NCBI GenBank assembly: GCA_023664305.1
Contig: JAMPFT010000009.1
Coordinates: forward strand, 1 to 64,000
Reading direction: 5' to 3'
DNA from: a bacterium
Lineage (GTDB): Bacteria; Bacillota; Clostridia; Lachnospirales; Lachnospiraceae
Length of the DNA: 64,000 nucleotides
The notes beneath the pieces were generated by a model. It was not told where the DNA came from, ran no database searches, and saw nothing but the letters and a program-made list of their open reading frames with translations. Of this stretch, positions 24,871 to 32,488 are shown one piece after another; within the stretch, counting starts at the first letter, position 1; every line of letters begins with the position of its first letter. Position numbers and translations under genes: made by a program.

Positions 24871-25208
24871 TACTTCACGCCGCCTTTCTCAAGGCTTCCC
24901 TTGTTTTCATAACGGCTGAATATTTCTTCTTCCCTTACGGCTTCGCTGCCTGCCTGGAACCCAAGGCAAAATGCCGCTTGCAATGCCGTCCATAGTCCAA
25001 AATCAGCATATCTTACAACACGAATAAGGTTTGTAAACTCTTTTCTGTCAAAATGATTGTTAAGGATTTCCTTGCTCATAACTTCATTGCGGTAGTGTTT
25101 ATAAAGACTCTCAACCTCTTTCTGGCTCGGCTGATTCTTCCAACCTTTCAGCCACGCCTTAATTCTTTGTCTGTAGTATCGCATAAAAATTTTTACCATT
25201 CCTTTCAT
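24870..25208 (-). CDS. Hypothetical protein of the integrase operon
   Basis: This 112-residue protein has a basic N-terminus (RYYRQRIKAWLKGWK), a middle containing NNHFDRKEFTNLIRVVRYAD and an alanine-rich helix (LWTALQAAFCLGFQAG). No family is recognised. Three in-frame ATGs near 25208 (MKG, MVK, MRYY) are possible starts and none has an ideal ribosome binding site. The 250-bp spacer upstream (25209-25458) holds two hairpins but no convincing gene. Confidence 0.65.
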   Translation of the reverse strand: MKGMVKIFMRYYRQRIKAWLKGWKNQPSQKEVESLYKHYRNEVMSKEILNNHFDRKEFTNLIRVVRYADFGLWTALQAAFCLGFQAGSEAVREEEIFSRYENKGSLEKGGVK

Positions 25209-25271
25209 TTCTTCGCCGGATATGGTATAATGCTATCAGTATCCGGCTTTTGAGTAGATTTCCGGTTACTA

Positions 25272-25305
25272 TGCCCTTATTAGAGTTAGCGGCTCTGTAA
25301 GGGCA
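25272..25305. other. Hairpin in the spacer upstream of the integrase operon genes
   Basis: TGCCCTTA (25272-25279) pairs with TAAGGGCA (25298-25305), with an inner AGAG/CTCT. On the plus strand an AT-rich tract with T-runs follows, so it could terminate plus-strand transcription. A second hairpin, ATCCGC/GCGGAT, lies at 25420-25438. On the minus strand a 20-codon leader-like frame starting with TTG after AAAGGAG spans the first hairpin. Confidence 0.5.
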
Positions 25306-25458
25306 ATTTTATTATTTTCCTTTACTGTCAACACTCCTTTCTATGGCTCGTCCTTAATGACGAACACTATATATTGTGGTCGGCTGTCAGATAGCCAGAT
25401 AAGAGAAATGATGTTTGTTATCCGCAAGAAAAGCGGATGAAGCGCTACTTTCAAAACG

Positions 25459-25668
25459 TTAGTCCTCAATAATCACAATATCCTTGGCTGATAAGCCCAA
25501 CGCCTTGCAGATTGCTGGGACTACCTTGGTTTTACCTATTCGGTTTCCGTTCAATGCGTTGGATACCGCCTGCTGGCTCACGCTGCCTTGTTTGGCTATC
25601 TCCGTGGCCGTGATGCCCCTTTCAGCCATTGCAAGGTAGATTTTCTTTGTGTCGAGTCGCAATCTCAT
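25459..25668 (-). CDS. Cro-like XRE-family repressor
   Basis: This 69-residue protein is one XRE helix-turn-helix domain: TATEIAKQGSVSQQAVSNALNGNRIGKTKVVPAICKALGLS. It diverges from the CI-like gene at 25864 across a 195-bp control region, the classic lysogeny-switch layout. Its promoter carries a palindromic operator between the -35 and -10 boxes. Confidence 0.88.
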   Translation of the reverse strand: MRLRLDTKKIYLAMAERGITATEIAKQGSVSQQAVSNALNGNRIGKTKVVPAICKALGLSAKDIVIIED

Positions 25669-25691
25669 TTATTCACCTTCCTTTCTTATAT

Positions 25692-25758
25692 ACAATCATA
25701 TGGCTGTGCTCATATTTTATTTCACAATCATTAGATTGTCAATATATTTTTTACAATC
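25692..25758. promoter_or_regulatory. Divergent switch region with ACAATC operators
   Basis: The leftward promoter has TTGACA (25737-25742 on the minus strand) and TAAAAT (25714-25719), spaced 17 bp. A perfect palindrome ACAATC-ATTA-GATTGT (25724-25739) fills the spacer and touches the -35 box. Further ACAATC half-sites lie at 25692 and 25753. Either XRE protein could bind here. Confidence 0.7.
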
Positions 25759-25863
25759 TTTTTGTTTTCAATTTTTTATAATATGTGCTATACTGTTTTA
25801 AAAGTAAGTTTAGAGGAAAGGAAATCCAATTACCATCTAAGATAATTGGATTATTGCTATATT

Positions 25864-26313
25864 ATGAACGTCGGAGAAAAAATAAGAGAGCGGCGACTAG
25901 AAGTCGGCTTGTCCCAAAAAGCATTAGGGGAAAAACTCGGTGTATCTCAACAAAACATAGCGCAATATGAGAATGGGAAAAGAATGCCTAAACTAGAAAC
26001 AATTAAAAAAATTGCCGCTGTGTTAAAAATTTCGCCTAATGAATTATTACAATTAAACGGCACTCGTACAATTGAAGAATTACTAGAAATCGTAGAGATA
26101 TGGAGACAGCAAGAAGAAAAACTTAATAAAGATAATGAAATACGACACCATTTGCTAATTTACTATTATAATGAAATGGATCGCGTTGGACGTGATTCTT
26201 TAATGAAAATACTTTCAAACTTAAGAATATTAAATGATATCGGCCAAAGAGAAGCCTCAAAACGTGTAGAAGAATTAACCGAGATACCCCGTTACACCGA
26301 AAAAGAAACATAA
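25864..26313 (+). CDS. CI-like XRE-family repressor
   Basis: This 149-residue protein has an N-terminal XRE domain (KIRERRLEVGLSQKALGEKLGVSQQNIAQYENGKRMPKLETI, residues 4-60) and a helical C-terminal part without a LexA-like peptidase domain. It would keep the leftward integrase operon silent. The ATG at 25864 is used since the conserved XRE pattern starts there. A toxin-antitoxin locus begins right after its stop. Confidence 0.88.
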   Translation: MNVGEKIRERRLEVGLSQKALGEKLGVSQQNIAQYENGKRMPKLETIKKIAAVLKISPNELLQLNGTRTIEELLEIVEIWRQQEEKLNKDNEIRHHLLIYYYNEMDRVGRDSLMKILSNLRILNDIGQREASKRVEELTEIPRYTEKET

Positions 26314-26320
26314 AAACTTC

Positions 26321-26349
26321 TTGCACTCTGCCGCAGGATATGCTATATT
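26321..26349 (+). promoter_or_regulatory. Promoter of antisense antitoxin RNA, copy 1
   Basis: TTGCAC (26321-26326) and TATATT (26344-26349) with 17-bp spacing. The same promoter context, starting AAAAACTTC, recurs at copy 2 (39230-39258). Confidence 0.75.
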
Positions 26350-26355
26350 ATAGGC

Positions 26356-26459
26356 GTAGGGAAAACCACAGAAGCGGCTCTACCCCTCACAGTGTTAGCA
26401 CAACCCTCCGAAGAGGGTCAGCCGTCACTACTCCGAATAGTGGCGGCTATTTCTTTTTA
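26356..26459 (+). ncRNA. Antisense antitoxin RNA, type I TA copy 1
   Basis: A transcript of about 100 nt is predicted from the promoter at 26321-26349 to a terminator with stem GCCGTCACTA/TAGTGGCGGC (26421-26430 and 26438-26447) and a T-run. The terminator meets the stop codon of the toxin gene, which is read from the opposite strand. Besides this 3' overlap, its 5' part (GAAGCGGCTCTA) is partly complementary to the toxin mRNA 5' region, as in Fst/par systems. No start codon with a ribosome binding site is evident in it. Confidence 0.65.
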
Positions 26460-26539
26460 TCCCTGAATATCTTATAGCACAAGCTTATCAGGGCAACAAT
26501 GAATATCCCAGTTTGGATCATGTCGGAATATGTAACCAT
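26447..26539 (-). CDS. Type I toxin-like small membrane peptide, copy 1
   Basis: This 30-residue peptide (MVTYSDMIQTGIFIVALISL followed by CYKIFRDKKK) has one membrane segment and a lysine-rich tail. It fits the holin-like toxin peptides of Firmicutes type I systems. A strong GGGAGG ribosome binding site precedes the ATG. Its own promoter is TTGCCA (26663-26668) and TATATT (26640-26645), minus strand, 17-bp spacing, giving a leader of about 90 nt with a GGAGGGTTCC/GGCTACTT-type fold before the start. Toxicity is inferred from architecture and homology by eye. Confidence 0.75.
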   Translation of the reverse strand: MVTYSDMIQTGIFIVALISLCYKIFRDKKK

Positions 26540-26639
26540 TGCATCACCCTCCCTTCTTTCGTCTGGAGGGCTACTTGGAACCCTCCGAATAAAAAAGAGG
26601 GGTAAAGCCGCCTTGGCTCTGTGGTTTTCCCATATCGAC

Positions 26640-26668
26640 AATATACCATAGTTTTCGCTATGTGGCAA
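26640..26668 (-). promoter_or_regulatory. Promoter of toxin mRNA, copy 1
   Basis: TTGCCA (26663-26668) and TATATT (26640-26645) on the minus strand, 17-bp spacing; the -35 context ATCTTGCCA is shared with copy 2. Confidence 0.7.
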
Positions 26669-26721
26669 GATGCCAATGTCCGTTTTTCGTACTTTTAAAG
26701 CCTTTTAAAGCCTGTTCGCCC

Positions 26722-27651
26722 TCAATGGTGAATGCGCTGCCCGTGCCGTTCCTCAATCTCCCTTATATGGCGTTTATAGCGCTCCTCTGCCTCCATTTTC
26801 TGCATTGTGAGATATTCGACAATAGACGTTCCATGCTCCCTAAAACTTGTAAAGCCGCCATTGTATAGCTTGCTCTCCACAACATCAAATCTTTCCAGTA
26901 ATTCACGCCTCGCCTTACCTGTCCGCAGTCGCCGGATTCCCTTTTCTTTTATCTGCCTTATGCGGTTTAGGGATATGCCCTCGGCTCTCGCCACCTCTGC
27001 CATAGTCTGATTGCTTATGAAAATTTCCTTGATAACTCGGTTTTCCACTTGTCCCGTGTGGCGTTCCACAATGCCCCACAATTCATTTTTAGCGTGTTCG
27101 GCATATAATTTATCAACTGTTTCATTTTCGGGGCTTAAATCGCCTTGTAGCGTGTCCGATAAAGTCAAGCTGTCATCATCAGATATAGGGCTATCCAAAC
27201 TTGCCACCCCTTGCGCATAAATTTGTATCTCCTGCACTTCCTTTTCAGATATGCCCATTAAAGCCGCTATCTGTCTCGCTGTTGGCTCTTTGCCCTCGCC
27301 TTGCAACTTTTCTATGGTTCTCCTGCATTTCGTCATTTTCGCCCTTGTGTGGCTCGGTATGCGTACACAACTACCGCATTTGTCAAGATACCTCTGTACC
27401 GCTTGTATTATCCAGTATTGCGCATAGGACATAAAAAGCACATTTGCAGACGATTCATAATGTTGTACCGCCTCCCACAATCCGAAGTAAGATTCCTGCA
27501 ATAAGTCCTCCATAGGCTCATAGGCGGCATACTTCTTTATAAGCCGCTTTATCAGTGGCAGATTATTGTTATAAAGCGTCTGCATATTGTCAGATACCGC
27601 ATACCCTCCCCGGATTCTCTCAACAAGTGTTTCATTCGTCATATTTGCCAC
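26722..27651 (-). CDS. Element-encoded sigma-70-family RNA polymerase sigma factor
   Basis: This 309-residue protein has region 2 (MEDLLQESYFGLWEAVQHYE, YAQYWIIQAVQRYL), a region 3-like part (EPTARQIAALMGISEKEVQEI) and region 4 (QTMAEVARAEGISLNRIRQIKEKGIRRLR). A helical tail of about 60 residues follows. It would redirect host RNA polymerase to element promoters. The start may be the GTG at 27651 or the ATG three codons later. It lies downstream of the tape-measure gene behind a terminator and upstream of the toxin promoter, so it is probably transcribed separately. Confidence 0.88.
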   Translation of the reverse strand: MANMTNETLVERIRGGYAVSDNMQTLYNNNLPLIKRLIKKYAAYEPMEDLLQESYFGLWEAVQHYESSANVLFMSYAQYWIIQAVQRYLDKCGSCVRIPSHTRAKMTKCRRTIEKLQGEGKEPTARQIAALMGISEKEVQEIQIYAQGVASLDSPISDDDSLTLSDTLQGDLSPENETVDKLYAEHAKNELWGIVERHTGQVENRVIKEIFISNQTMAEVARAEGISLNRIRQIKEKGIRRLRTGKARRELLERFDVVESKLYNGGFTSFREHGTSIVEYLTMQKMEAEERYKRHIREIEERHGQRIHH

Positions 27652-27692
27652 GCGCCTGCTTTCTGATATAATCTAAGTACACAGAAAATGAG

Positions 27693-27735
27693 AAAAAGGG
27701 GAGACAACGCCGCCTATACCGCGTTCCCCTTTTAT
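27693..27735 (-). terminator. Terminator downstream of the tape-measure gene
   Basis: On the minus strand AAAAGGGGA and an inner GC-rich segment pair with TCCCCTTTTT around a loop containing GGTATAGG. A T-run follows. The stop of the tape-measure gene is at 27739. Confidence 0.8.
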
Positions 27736-27738
27736 TGA

Positions 27739-30700
27739 TTATCCGTAAATTTCTGCCGCTACGGCAAGGCGAATGCCGCCCGTGTTTGTGTTCCCACCGT
27801 GTATCCAAGAATCATTTGCGAGTCTATTTCCTAACTCTCCTATCTCCATAGTGGGCTTGTTTAATATTGCCTGAAGCAGTTCGTTCTGACGCCGAATTAA
27901 TTGGTTTTGACTTCTTAATAATTCAGCTTCTTCAGAATAGCGTCCGGGGTTTTGTGCGGTATTATAATCAATATTGGAGATAATGCTATCCGCAATCATT
28001 CCCATTGTTTTAGTATTTGTCAACGGAAGCACCGCCTCCGGCTTATTGTACTCTCCTATTTCAGCAATCGTGTGCTTAAGCGTAATTCCTCCTTTTTCAA
28101 GCCCGGGGATAGAAACTTCTGGGATGTCTGGTATAGACGGGATTCCAATATTTACCGTTATTTTGTTTATCCCGCCGATAAGACCATTTATAATATTGAT
28201 AGCCCCGTTGATAACACCTTCCACAACGTCCACAATGGTATTAAAAATTCCTTTGAATGTGCCAACAATTCCTTCCCACGCCTTTTCCCAATTTCCTGTG
28301 AAAATGCCCGTGAGAAAGTCAATAATGCCGCCGAAAGCATCTATTATGTGTCCCACAACATCACCTATTGTTCCAAATAAAGATAGTGCTGCATCTCCTA
28401 TGCCCTTGAATATTGGCAAAAGCACGGGAAGCACATTTTCAACTATCCAACCCATAACAGGCTTTAAAACATTTTCCCATACTGCTTTTAATAAATCTGC
28501 AATCTTTCCAAGAACTTCAGAAAATTTATTAAATGTCGGCTGTATATGCGCTCCCCAAACTTCATCAAATTTTGCCGCCCATTCGTCAAGTATTGGCTGT
28601 ACGCTGCCGTTCCAAAATTCCATGAAGCTTCCGACAGTATCAGACAATCCGCTTGTTATACTGTCAAAAAATGGCTTGAAATGCTCATCGTAAACCTCAT
28701 TGAACCTATTAAAAGTTTCGTCAATGCCATTCTTGATTGTTCCTGTAACTTCTGCCAAAACGCCAAGATACCCATCTAAAGCCGTTCTAAATTCTTCCTT
28801 ATTGTCAACAAACGGCTGTATAAAGATATTGAGAATATCCCTTGTCGATTTCGACACAAGTTCGGCTGCTCCCATAAATGCATTTGCGAATATGCCAATA
28901 ATGTTAGATGTTAATTGCTGCCCGTCGCCGCTTGCAAAAGCTTCAAAAACATAGGCTATTGATTGGAACAACTCCGAAAACAGCAGATTGATTTCAGACC
29001 GTATATCAAACATGGAAATGAGATATTCTTTTATCCGCTCTTTGTTTTCCTCTAAATACTTTGCAATACCTCCTATGGCGTTAGTACCGATCGTAAGCCC
29101 TATGCTTGCTGTAGATCCAGCAAGGCCGCCAAGCATATATGCAACAGACTGCGCCCATCCATCTGCTGCGGATAATACTGCCGGGTCAGCCCAAATATCT
29201 ATTAAGCTCTCTTTTGTGGATGCAATGCTTTTTTTGATAGATTCCCAGCGATATTCCCAATCACCAAGGCCATTCATAAAACCTTGTGCAAAAACATCTT
29301 TTAATTTCTGAGCATACCCAATTACTGGCTTCAACAAATCTTTTATTCTTTGCACAAAATCCAATATGCCGTTGTCAATCGGTACAGTCTCAAACATATC
29401 AGCCGGCGTAACTTCGCCGCCGTTTCCCGATTTCTCTTTATTGTTCGTGTAGATAACATTCAATTCATCAAAAGCCCGTAAACCCTTTTGAACGTCTTTT
29501 CCGGCGTCCTTTGTTGCGCTTCCTGCCTCTGAAATGCTGTCCGCATAGTCGGTAAATGTCTTTTTGGCTTGTACTGCAAAGCTTTTTCCCGTGAGTGCCG
29601 AAAAGAATTGTCCCACCGTGTTAAATGCCTTTGTCAGCATATCAATAAATGCTGACAATGCAGGTGCTATTACATTCAGAATTGGCGCAAATGCAGTAGC
29701 AAGACTATTTTTTAACGCCCCCAGGGAGGATTGCAACATAGATATGCTTGTGTTCGTCTTGCTTGAATACTGCGCTAAATTCTTAAAGCCTTCTTTCATG
29801 GCCGCGCGCAGCTTATTCATGAGGACACAAAAGCTCCTAATCCCGAAAGCATATTTCAAAAAAGTTTTAAATCCTCCTTGTAAAGATGTATCCATGCCTT
29901 TACTTGCATCTTTCAATCCAGTAAAAGCCTTTGCCATATTGGAGAATTTAGATGCTACGCCCTTTATGCCAGATGCTAGTTTTGGCATTGTGGACGTTAG
30001 CCCGCTAAAAGCAGACTGCGCCCTTTTAACAAAGTCCTGCGCACTCTCGGACAGATAGCGGAATATGTCACCGCTTTTCAAGTCTGCAAAAGTCTGTAAA
30101 AACAGATCTTTCATGTTTTGCAGCTGCCCGGAAAGACCGCTTATATTCTGCTCTGCTTCTTCAAGACCGCTGATATTGATGTTAAGTTGCGTAGAATCGT
30201 TAAGAATCTGCCCGGCTCTCGTTCCAAGCTGTTCAACTGCTTGCTGATAATTTTCAATGTTTCTCGCCGCCTCGCCAAAAGTAGCCGCCATTGCTTCGGG
30301 ATTGTAGTTCATTGCAGATTCCGAGATCGAAACGGCTTCCCTCAATGCCCCTGACATACTGGAAACTGCCTTCTCCGCTTTTTCAAAATTGCTGAGATCA
30401 ATATTGAGCTGCGGCTGTACCGTCTGCAGCTCTACAAGCTGTTGTTTCAGGCTCCCGATAATGTTTGTGCATTTAACCGTGTCGGCAATAGCCGCTTCGT
30501 ACATTTTTCCACCAGTTTTTCCAGCGGCCTCAAGTTCTTCTTTTTTCAACCTTGCGGTTTCAAGGCTGTTTGTGTATTTATCAATCTGCTTTTTGATTTC
30601 ATCAGTAGATCCCTTGAAAGTAAAGCCTTTTCCTAAATCCTTAAACTTTGCGGTCAATTCTTCAAGGCTCTTTGCCGCTTTCTGTATTTGCGGCTCCATG

Positions 30701-30915
30701 CTTGCAGATATGCCCTTTGCGGCATTTTGGAAACTGCCTAAATTCTTTGTAATCTCCTGCGCTTTTTTGGCAAATTCTTCCAGGCCGCTGTTTTTGCCGA
30801 TTACAATTAAACCCTCTGCAATAAGTCCTAATCTCTTGACTAAATCATCAAGGGATTTATTTACGGATTCCGATTTACCTTGTATATCAACTTCCAGAGT
30901 CTCAACGACTGCCAT
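27739..30915 (-). CDS. Phage tail tape-measure protein
   Basis: This 1058-residue protein has the features of siphophage tape measures: long alpha-helical N-terminal coiled-coil regions (about 1-330), hydrophobic segments around residues 340-430 and 600-720, Trp/Phe-rich amphipathic repeats (residues 800-930, for example VMGWIVENVLPVLLPIF), and a glycine-rich C-terminal motif GLEKGGITLKHTIAEIGE followed by PEAVLPLTN. Tape measures set tail length and help DNA passage. The frame is intact with AAAGGAGG before the ATG. No tail tube, terminator or baseplate gene is next to it, which is odd. It has its own promoter and leader hairpin. Confidence 0.9.
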   Translation of the reverse strand: MAVVETLEVDIQGKSESVNKSLDDLVKRLGLIAEGLIVIGKNSGLEEFAKKAQEITKNLGSFQNAAKGISASMEPQIQKAAKSLEELTAKFKDLGKGFTFKGSTDEIKKQIDKYTNSLETARLKKEELEAAGKTGGKMYEAAIADTVKCTNIIGSLKQQLVELQTVQPQLNIDLSNFEKAEKAVSSMSGALREAVSISESAMNYNPEAMAATFGEAARNIENYQQAVEQLGTRAGQILNDSTQLNINISGLEEAEQNISGLSGQLQNMKDLFLQTFADLKSGDIFRYLSESAQDFVKRAQSAFSGLTSTMPKLASGIKGVASKFSNMAKAFTGLKDASKGMDTSLQGGFKTFLKYAFGIRSFCVLMNKLRAAMKEGFKNLAQYSSKTNTSISMLQSSLGALKNSLATAFAPILNVIAPALSAFIDMLTKAFNTVGQFFSALTGKSFAVQAKKTFTDYADSISEAGSATKDAGKDVQKGLRAFDELNVIYTNNKEKSGNGGEVTPADMFETVPIDNGILDFVQRIKDLLKPVIGYAQKLKDVFAQGFMNGLGDWEYRWESIKKSIASTKESLIDIWADPAVLSAADGWAQSVAYMLGGLAGSTASIGLTIGTNAIGGIAKYLEENKERIKEYLISMFDIRSEINLLFSELFQSIAYVFEAFASGDGQQLTSNIIGIFANAFMGAAELVSKSTRDILNIFIQPFVDNKEEFRTALDGYLGVLAEVTGTIKNGIDETFNRFNEVYDEHFKPFFDSITSGLSDTVGSFMEFWNGSVQPILDEWAAKFDEVWGAHIQPTFNKFSEVLGKIADLLKAVWENVLKPVMGWIVENVLPVLLPIFKGIGDAALSLFGTIGDVVGHIIDAFGGIIDFLTGIFTGNWEKAWEGIVGTFKGIFNTIVDVVEGVINGAINIINGLIGGINKITVNIGIPSIPDIPEVSIPGLEKGGITLKHTIAEIGEYNKPEAVLPLTNTKTMGMIADSIISNIDYNTAQNPGRYSEEAELLRSQNQLIRRQNELLQAILNKPTMEIGELGNRLANDSWIHGGNTNTGGIRLAVAAEIYG

Positions 30916-30970
30916 AACGCCCCTCCTTTCTTTGTGCGCTGGCCTCTGGTTTCTTGAACTCTGGACGCTG

Positions 30971-31018
30971 ATAAAAAGAAAGACACCTCATAAAACAAAA
31001 TTTGTCTTATAAGGTGTC
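30971..31018 (-). terminator. Hairpin with T-run in the leader of the tape-measure gene
   Basis: On the minus strand GACACCTTATAA (31007-31018) pairs with TTATGAGGTGTC (30982-30993), one mismatch, inner pairs ACAAA/TTTGT, then TTTCTTTTT (30971-30980). It starts only about 10 nt after the predicted transcription start, so it is either an attenuator of the tape-measure gene or the body of a short RNA. Confidence 0.75.
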
Positions 31019-31033
31019 TCGCACTCTGATTCC

Positions 31034-31061
31034 ATTATATCACGGATATATCAAAAGTAAA
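31034..31061 (-). promoter_or_regulatory. Promoter upstream of the tape-measure gene
   Basis: TTTACT (31056-31061) and TATAAT (31034-31039) on the minus strand with 16-bp spacing, located right upstream of the hairpin at 30971-31018. Confidence 0.65.
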
Positions 31062-31068
31062 GATAATA

Positions 31069-31464
31069 TTAAATAATTCCATAATACGTTCTTTGCATTT
31101 CCCGGCTCTGCATTTCCATAGGAATTAAAAGCATTGCTAAAGCGTTCATAAAATCTTCGTCTTTGCCGTCAAGCTGTTTTAAGTCCGTAACCTCTTTTAT
31201 ATCGGGGTATCTTCTCTTTCGTTCCTTTTCAAACTTCCTTAACTCTGCTTTCGGATATTGCACAAGCATTTTTAATACCATGATGATAGCCTCGTTTGCT
31301 TCTTCCTCTGAATCAAGGTATATTTTACCGTCGTAATTCAGAAAAAGCATATCGGTGTACTGTGGGTAGTTTCCCTTTTTCAATTTGCTAAAATCTGTCA
31401 CGATAATCCTACCGCCTGCAAATACTTCCTCTGCTGTCCCTTTTTTCCTAAATGGATTTACCAT
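31069..31464 (-). CDS. Hypothetical protein, possible tail-assembly-chaperone-like position
   Basis: This 131-residue protein (MVNPFRKKGTAEEVFAGG ... MLFLNYDGKIYLDSEEEANE ... ALAMLLIPMEMQSREM) has no domain I can name. It lies immediately before the tape-measure gene, where siphophages carry tail assembly chaperones, but I see no slippery frameshift site or second overlapping frame. The chaperone idea rests on position alone. The gene overlaps the upstream membrane-protein gene by 7 bp. Confidence 0.6.
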   Translation of the reverse strand: MVNPFRKKGTAEEVFAGGRIIVTDFSKLKKGNYPQYTDMLFLNYDGKIYLDSEEEANEAIIMVLKMLVQYPKAELRKFEKERKRRYPDIKEVTDLKQLDGKDEDFMNALAMLLIPMEMQSREMQRTYYGII

Positions 31465-31631
31465 AATAAAACGCCTCCCACCGCAAAGACCATGTCAAAA
31501 ATTAAGACCGCCGCCATATAAGAAAAGCCTATCTTTGTTTCTATGTTCTGTCGTCCTCTGCCCGAATATATCAACGTGCCAAGTAAAAGGACATTCGCCA
31601 CGCACAACAATGTCAATAATACTGTAATCAT
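31458..31631 (-). CDS. Small two-span membrane protein
   Basis: This 57-residue protein starts at 31631 in an ATGA overlap with the preceding gene. Two hydrophobic segments (ITVLLTLLCVANVLLLGTLIY and YMAAVLIFDMVFAVGGVLL) are joined by a polar, charged turn. Size and topology would also suit a holin, but no endolysin is nearby, so I leave it unnamed. Confidence 0.7.
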   Translation of the reverse strand: MITVLLTLLCVANVLLLGTLIYSGRGRQNIETKIGFSYMAAVLIFDMVFAVGGVLLW

Positions 31632-31822
31632 ACCTCTTTTTCCTCCTTTCCCGGCTCTACATTCAACATGAAAAAATGTTCCAACTTTCCACCACTGCCA
31701 CGACAACGGACTTTAAAATTTCTGATTGTTTCTTTCCCAGTCAATATTCCGTTGATTTTATGGCAATAAGGGCAAAGAATTTTTTTATCCTCTGTAACAA
31801 TCGCCATTCTTACCTCTGCCAT
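31628..31822 (-). CDS. Small zinc-ribbon-like protein (Com-like)
   Basis: This 64-residue protein contains CPYCHKING near residue 18 and VRCRGSGG near residue 43, resembling the small Com-type zinc proteins of phages, but the second half has one cysteine where the family has two. The start at 31822 has AAGGGG upstream with 7-bp spacing. It overlaps the preceding small frame and the following membrane-protein gene, so it is part of a tight cluster. Confidence 0.65.
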   Translation of the reverse strand: MAEVRMAIVTEDKKILCPYCHKINGILTGKETIRNFKVRCRGSGGKLEHFFMLNVEPGKEEKEV

Positions 31823-31947
31823 ACCGCCACCCCTTCCCACATCGTTTTTCGCCGCCTATACCGTTCAAAAGACGGATCCGGTTGGAGAATCTCGCTTGTT
31901 TTCTTCTGACACTCTTTGCGATCGGTAACCTTCATTGCTTCCTTCAT
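31810..31947 (-). CDS. Small protein candidate (45 residues) with coding-like upstream extension
   Basis: ATG at 31947 gives MKEAMKVTDRKECQKKTSE and ends at 31810, overlapping the zinc-ribbon gene by 13 bp. A GTG at 31956 is an alternative. The same frame stays open upstream to about 32117, inside the 93-residue gene, and reads like protein (RRRYFLNGLGKWSARG), but no ATG, GTG or TTG exists there. Either the short form is real, or a frameshift has cut off the original N-terminus. Confidence 0.45.
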   Translation of the reverse strand: MKEAMKVTDRKECQKKTSEILQPDPSFERYRRRKTMWEGVAVWQR

Positions 31948-32027
31948 CTGTTCCACTTCCCTTTCCTGCTCTTTCTCAAATAACGACGATCCACATGTAC
32001 CCCGCGCGCTCCATTTTCCCAGCCCGT

Positions 32028-32309
32028 TTAAGAAATATCTTCTCCGCTGGTCGGCGCAAACTCTGGTGGCGTGTCGCCTAAAAACTGTGTTACATAACTT
32101 GATACGCCAGTCTTATTGAATATTACATCAATATAGTCTCCAGATTTGTACGCTCCCGGATTTCTTACGGATATTAGATCAATTACCTTTTCCCGATCTA
32201 CTGGATTCCGTATAGTTAAGCGGTTTCCATTAATTTTCAGTATTCTAAATGCTTTGATTCCACATTCTCGCCTTAAAGCCGCCTTTTTCCTCTGATACTC
32301 GTATGTCAT
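32028..32309 (-). CDS. Hypothetical protein (93 residues)
   Basis: A small basic N-terminus (YEYQRKKAALRRECG) is followed by a beta-rich core (FRILKINGNRLTIRNP, KSGDYIDVIFNK) and a Pro-rich tail. No family recognised. The ATG is preceded by AGGAGGCGATAAT. It sits in the small-gene cluster between the 340-residue protein and the tape-measure gene. Confidence 0.65.
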   Translation of the reverse strand: MTYEYQRKKAALRRECGIKAFRILKINGNRLTIRNPVDREKVIDLISVRNPGAYKSGDYIDVIFNKTGVSSYVTQFLGDTPPEFAPTSGEDIS

Positions 32310-32320
32310 ATTATCGCCTC

Positions 32321-32488
32321 CTATACTCTCATACCTCTTTGCTGTCCGTGTCTGTACTGGTTTAGAATTTGTTCGCTTTTCTCCCTTGCGGCATTCTGTC
32401 TCTCCACTAAAAGCCTCGCTTGCCTTACTGCCGAACTTTCGCTGTTGTTAACTGGTTTTCCATTCCGCTTTGCATACATCTTATTCAT
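32321..32488 (-). CDS. Small basic protein (55 residues)
   Basis: It starts at 32488 inside the last codons of the preceding gene (8-bp overlap ATGAATAA) with GGGGAG upstream. The protein (MNKMYAKRNGKPVNNSESS ... RQARLLVERQNAAREKSEQ) is basic and helical. The overlap and ribosome binding site support translation; function is unknown. Confidence 0.6.
   Translation of the reverse strand: MNKMYAKRNGKPVNNSESSAVRQARLLVERQNAAREKSEQILNQYRHGQQRGMRV

Noticed and set aside
31069..31464. Tail assembly chaperone with programmed frameshift
   Set aside because: No slippery heptamer or overlapping second frame was found; only the position suits, so it is left hypothetical.
31458..31631. Holin call for the two-span membrane protein
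   Set aside because: Topology alone is insufficient and no endolysin or lysis cassette is visible.
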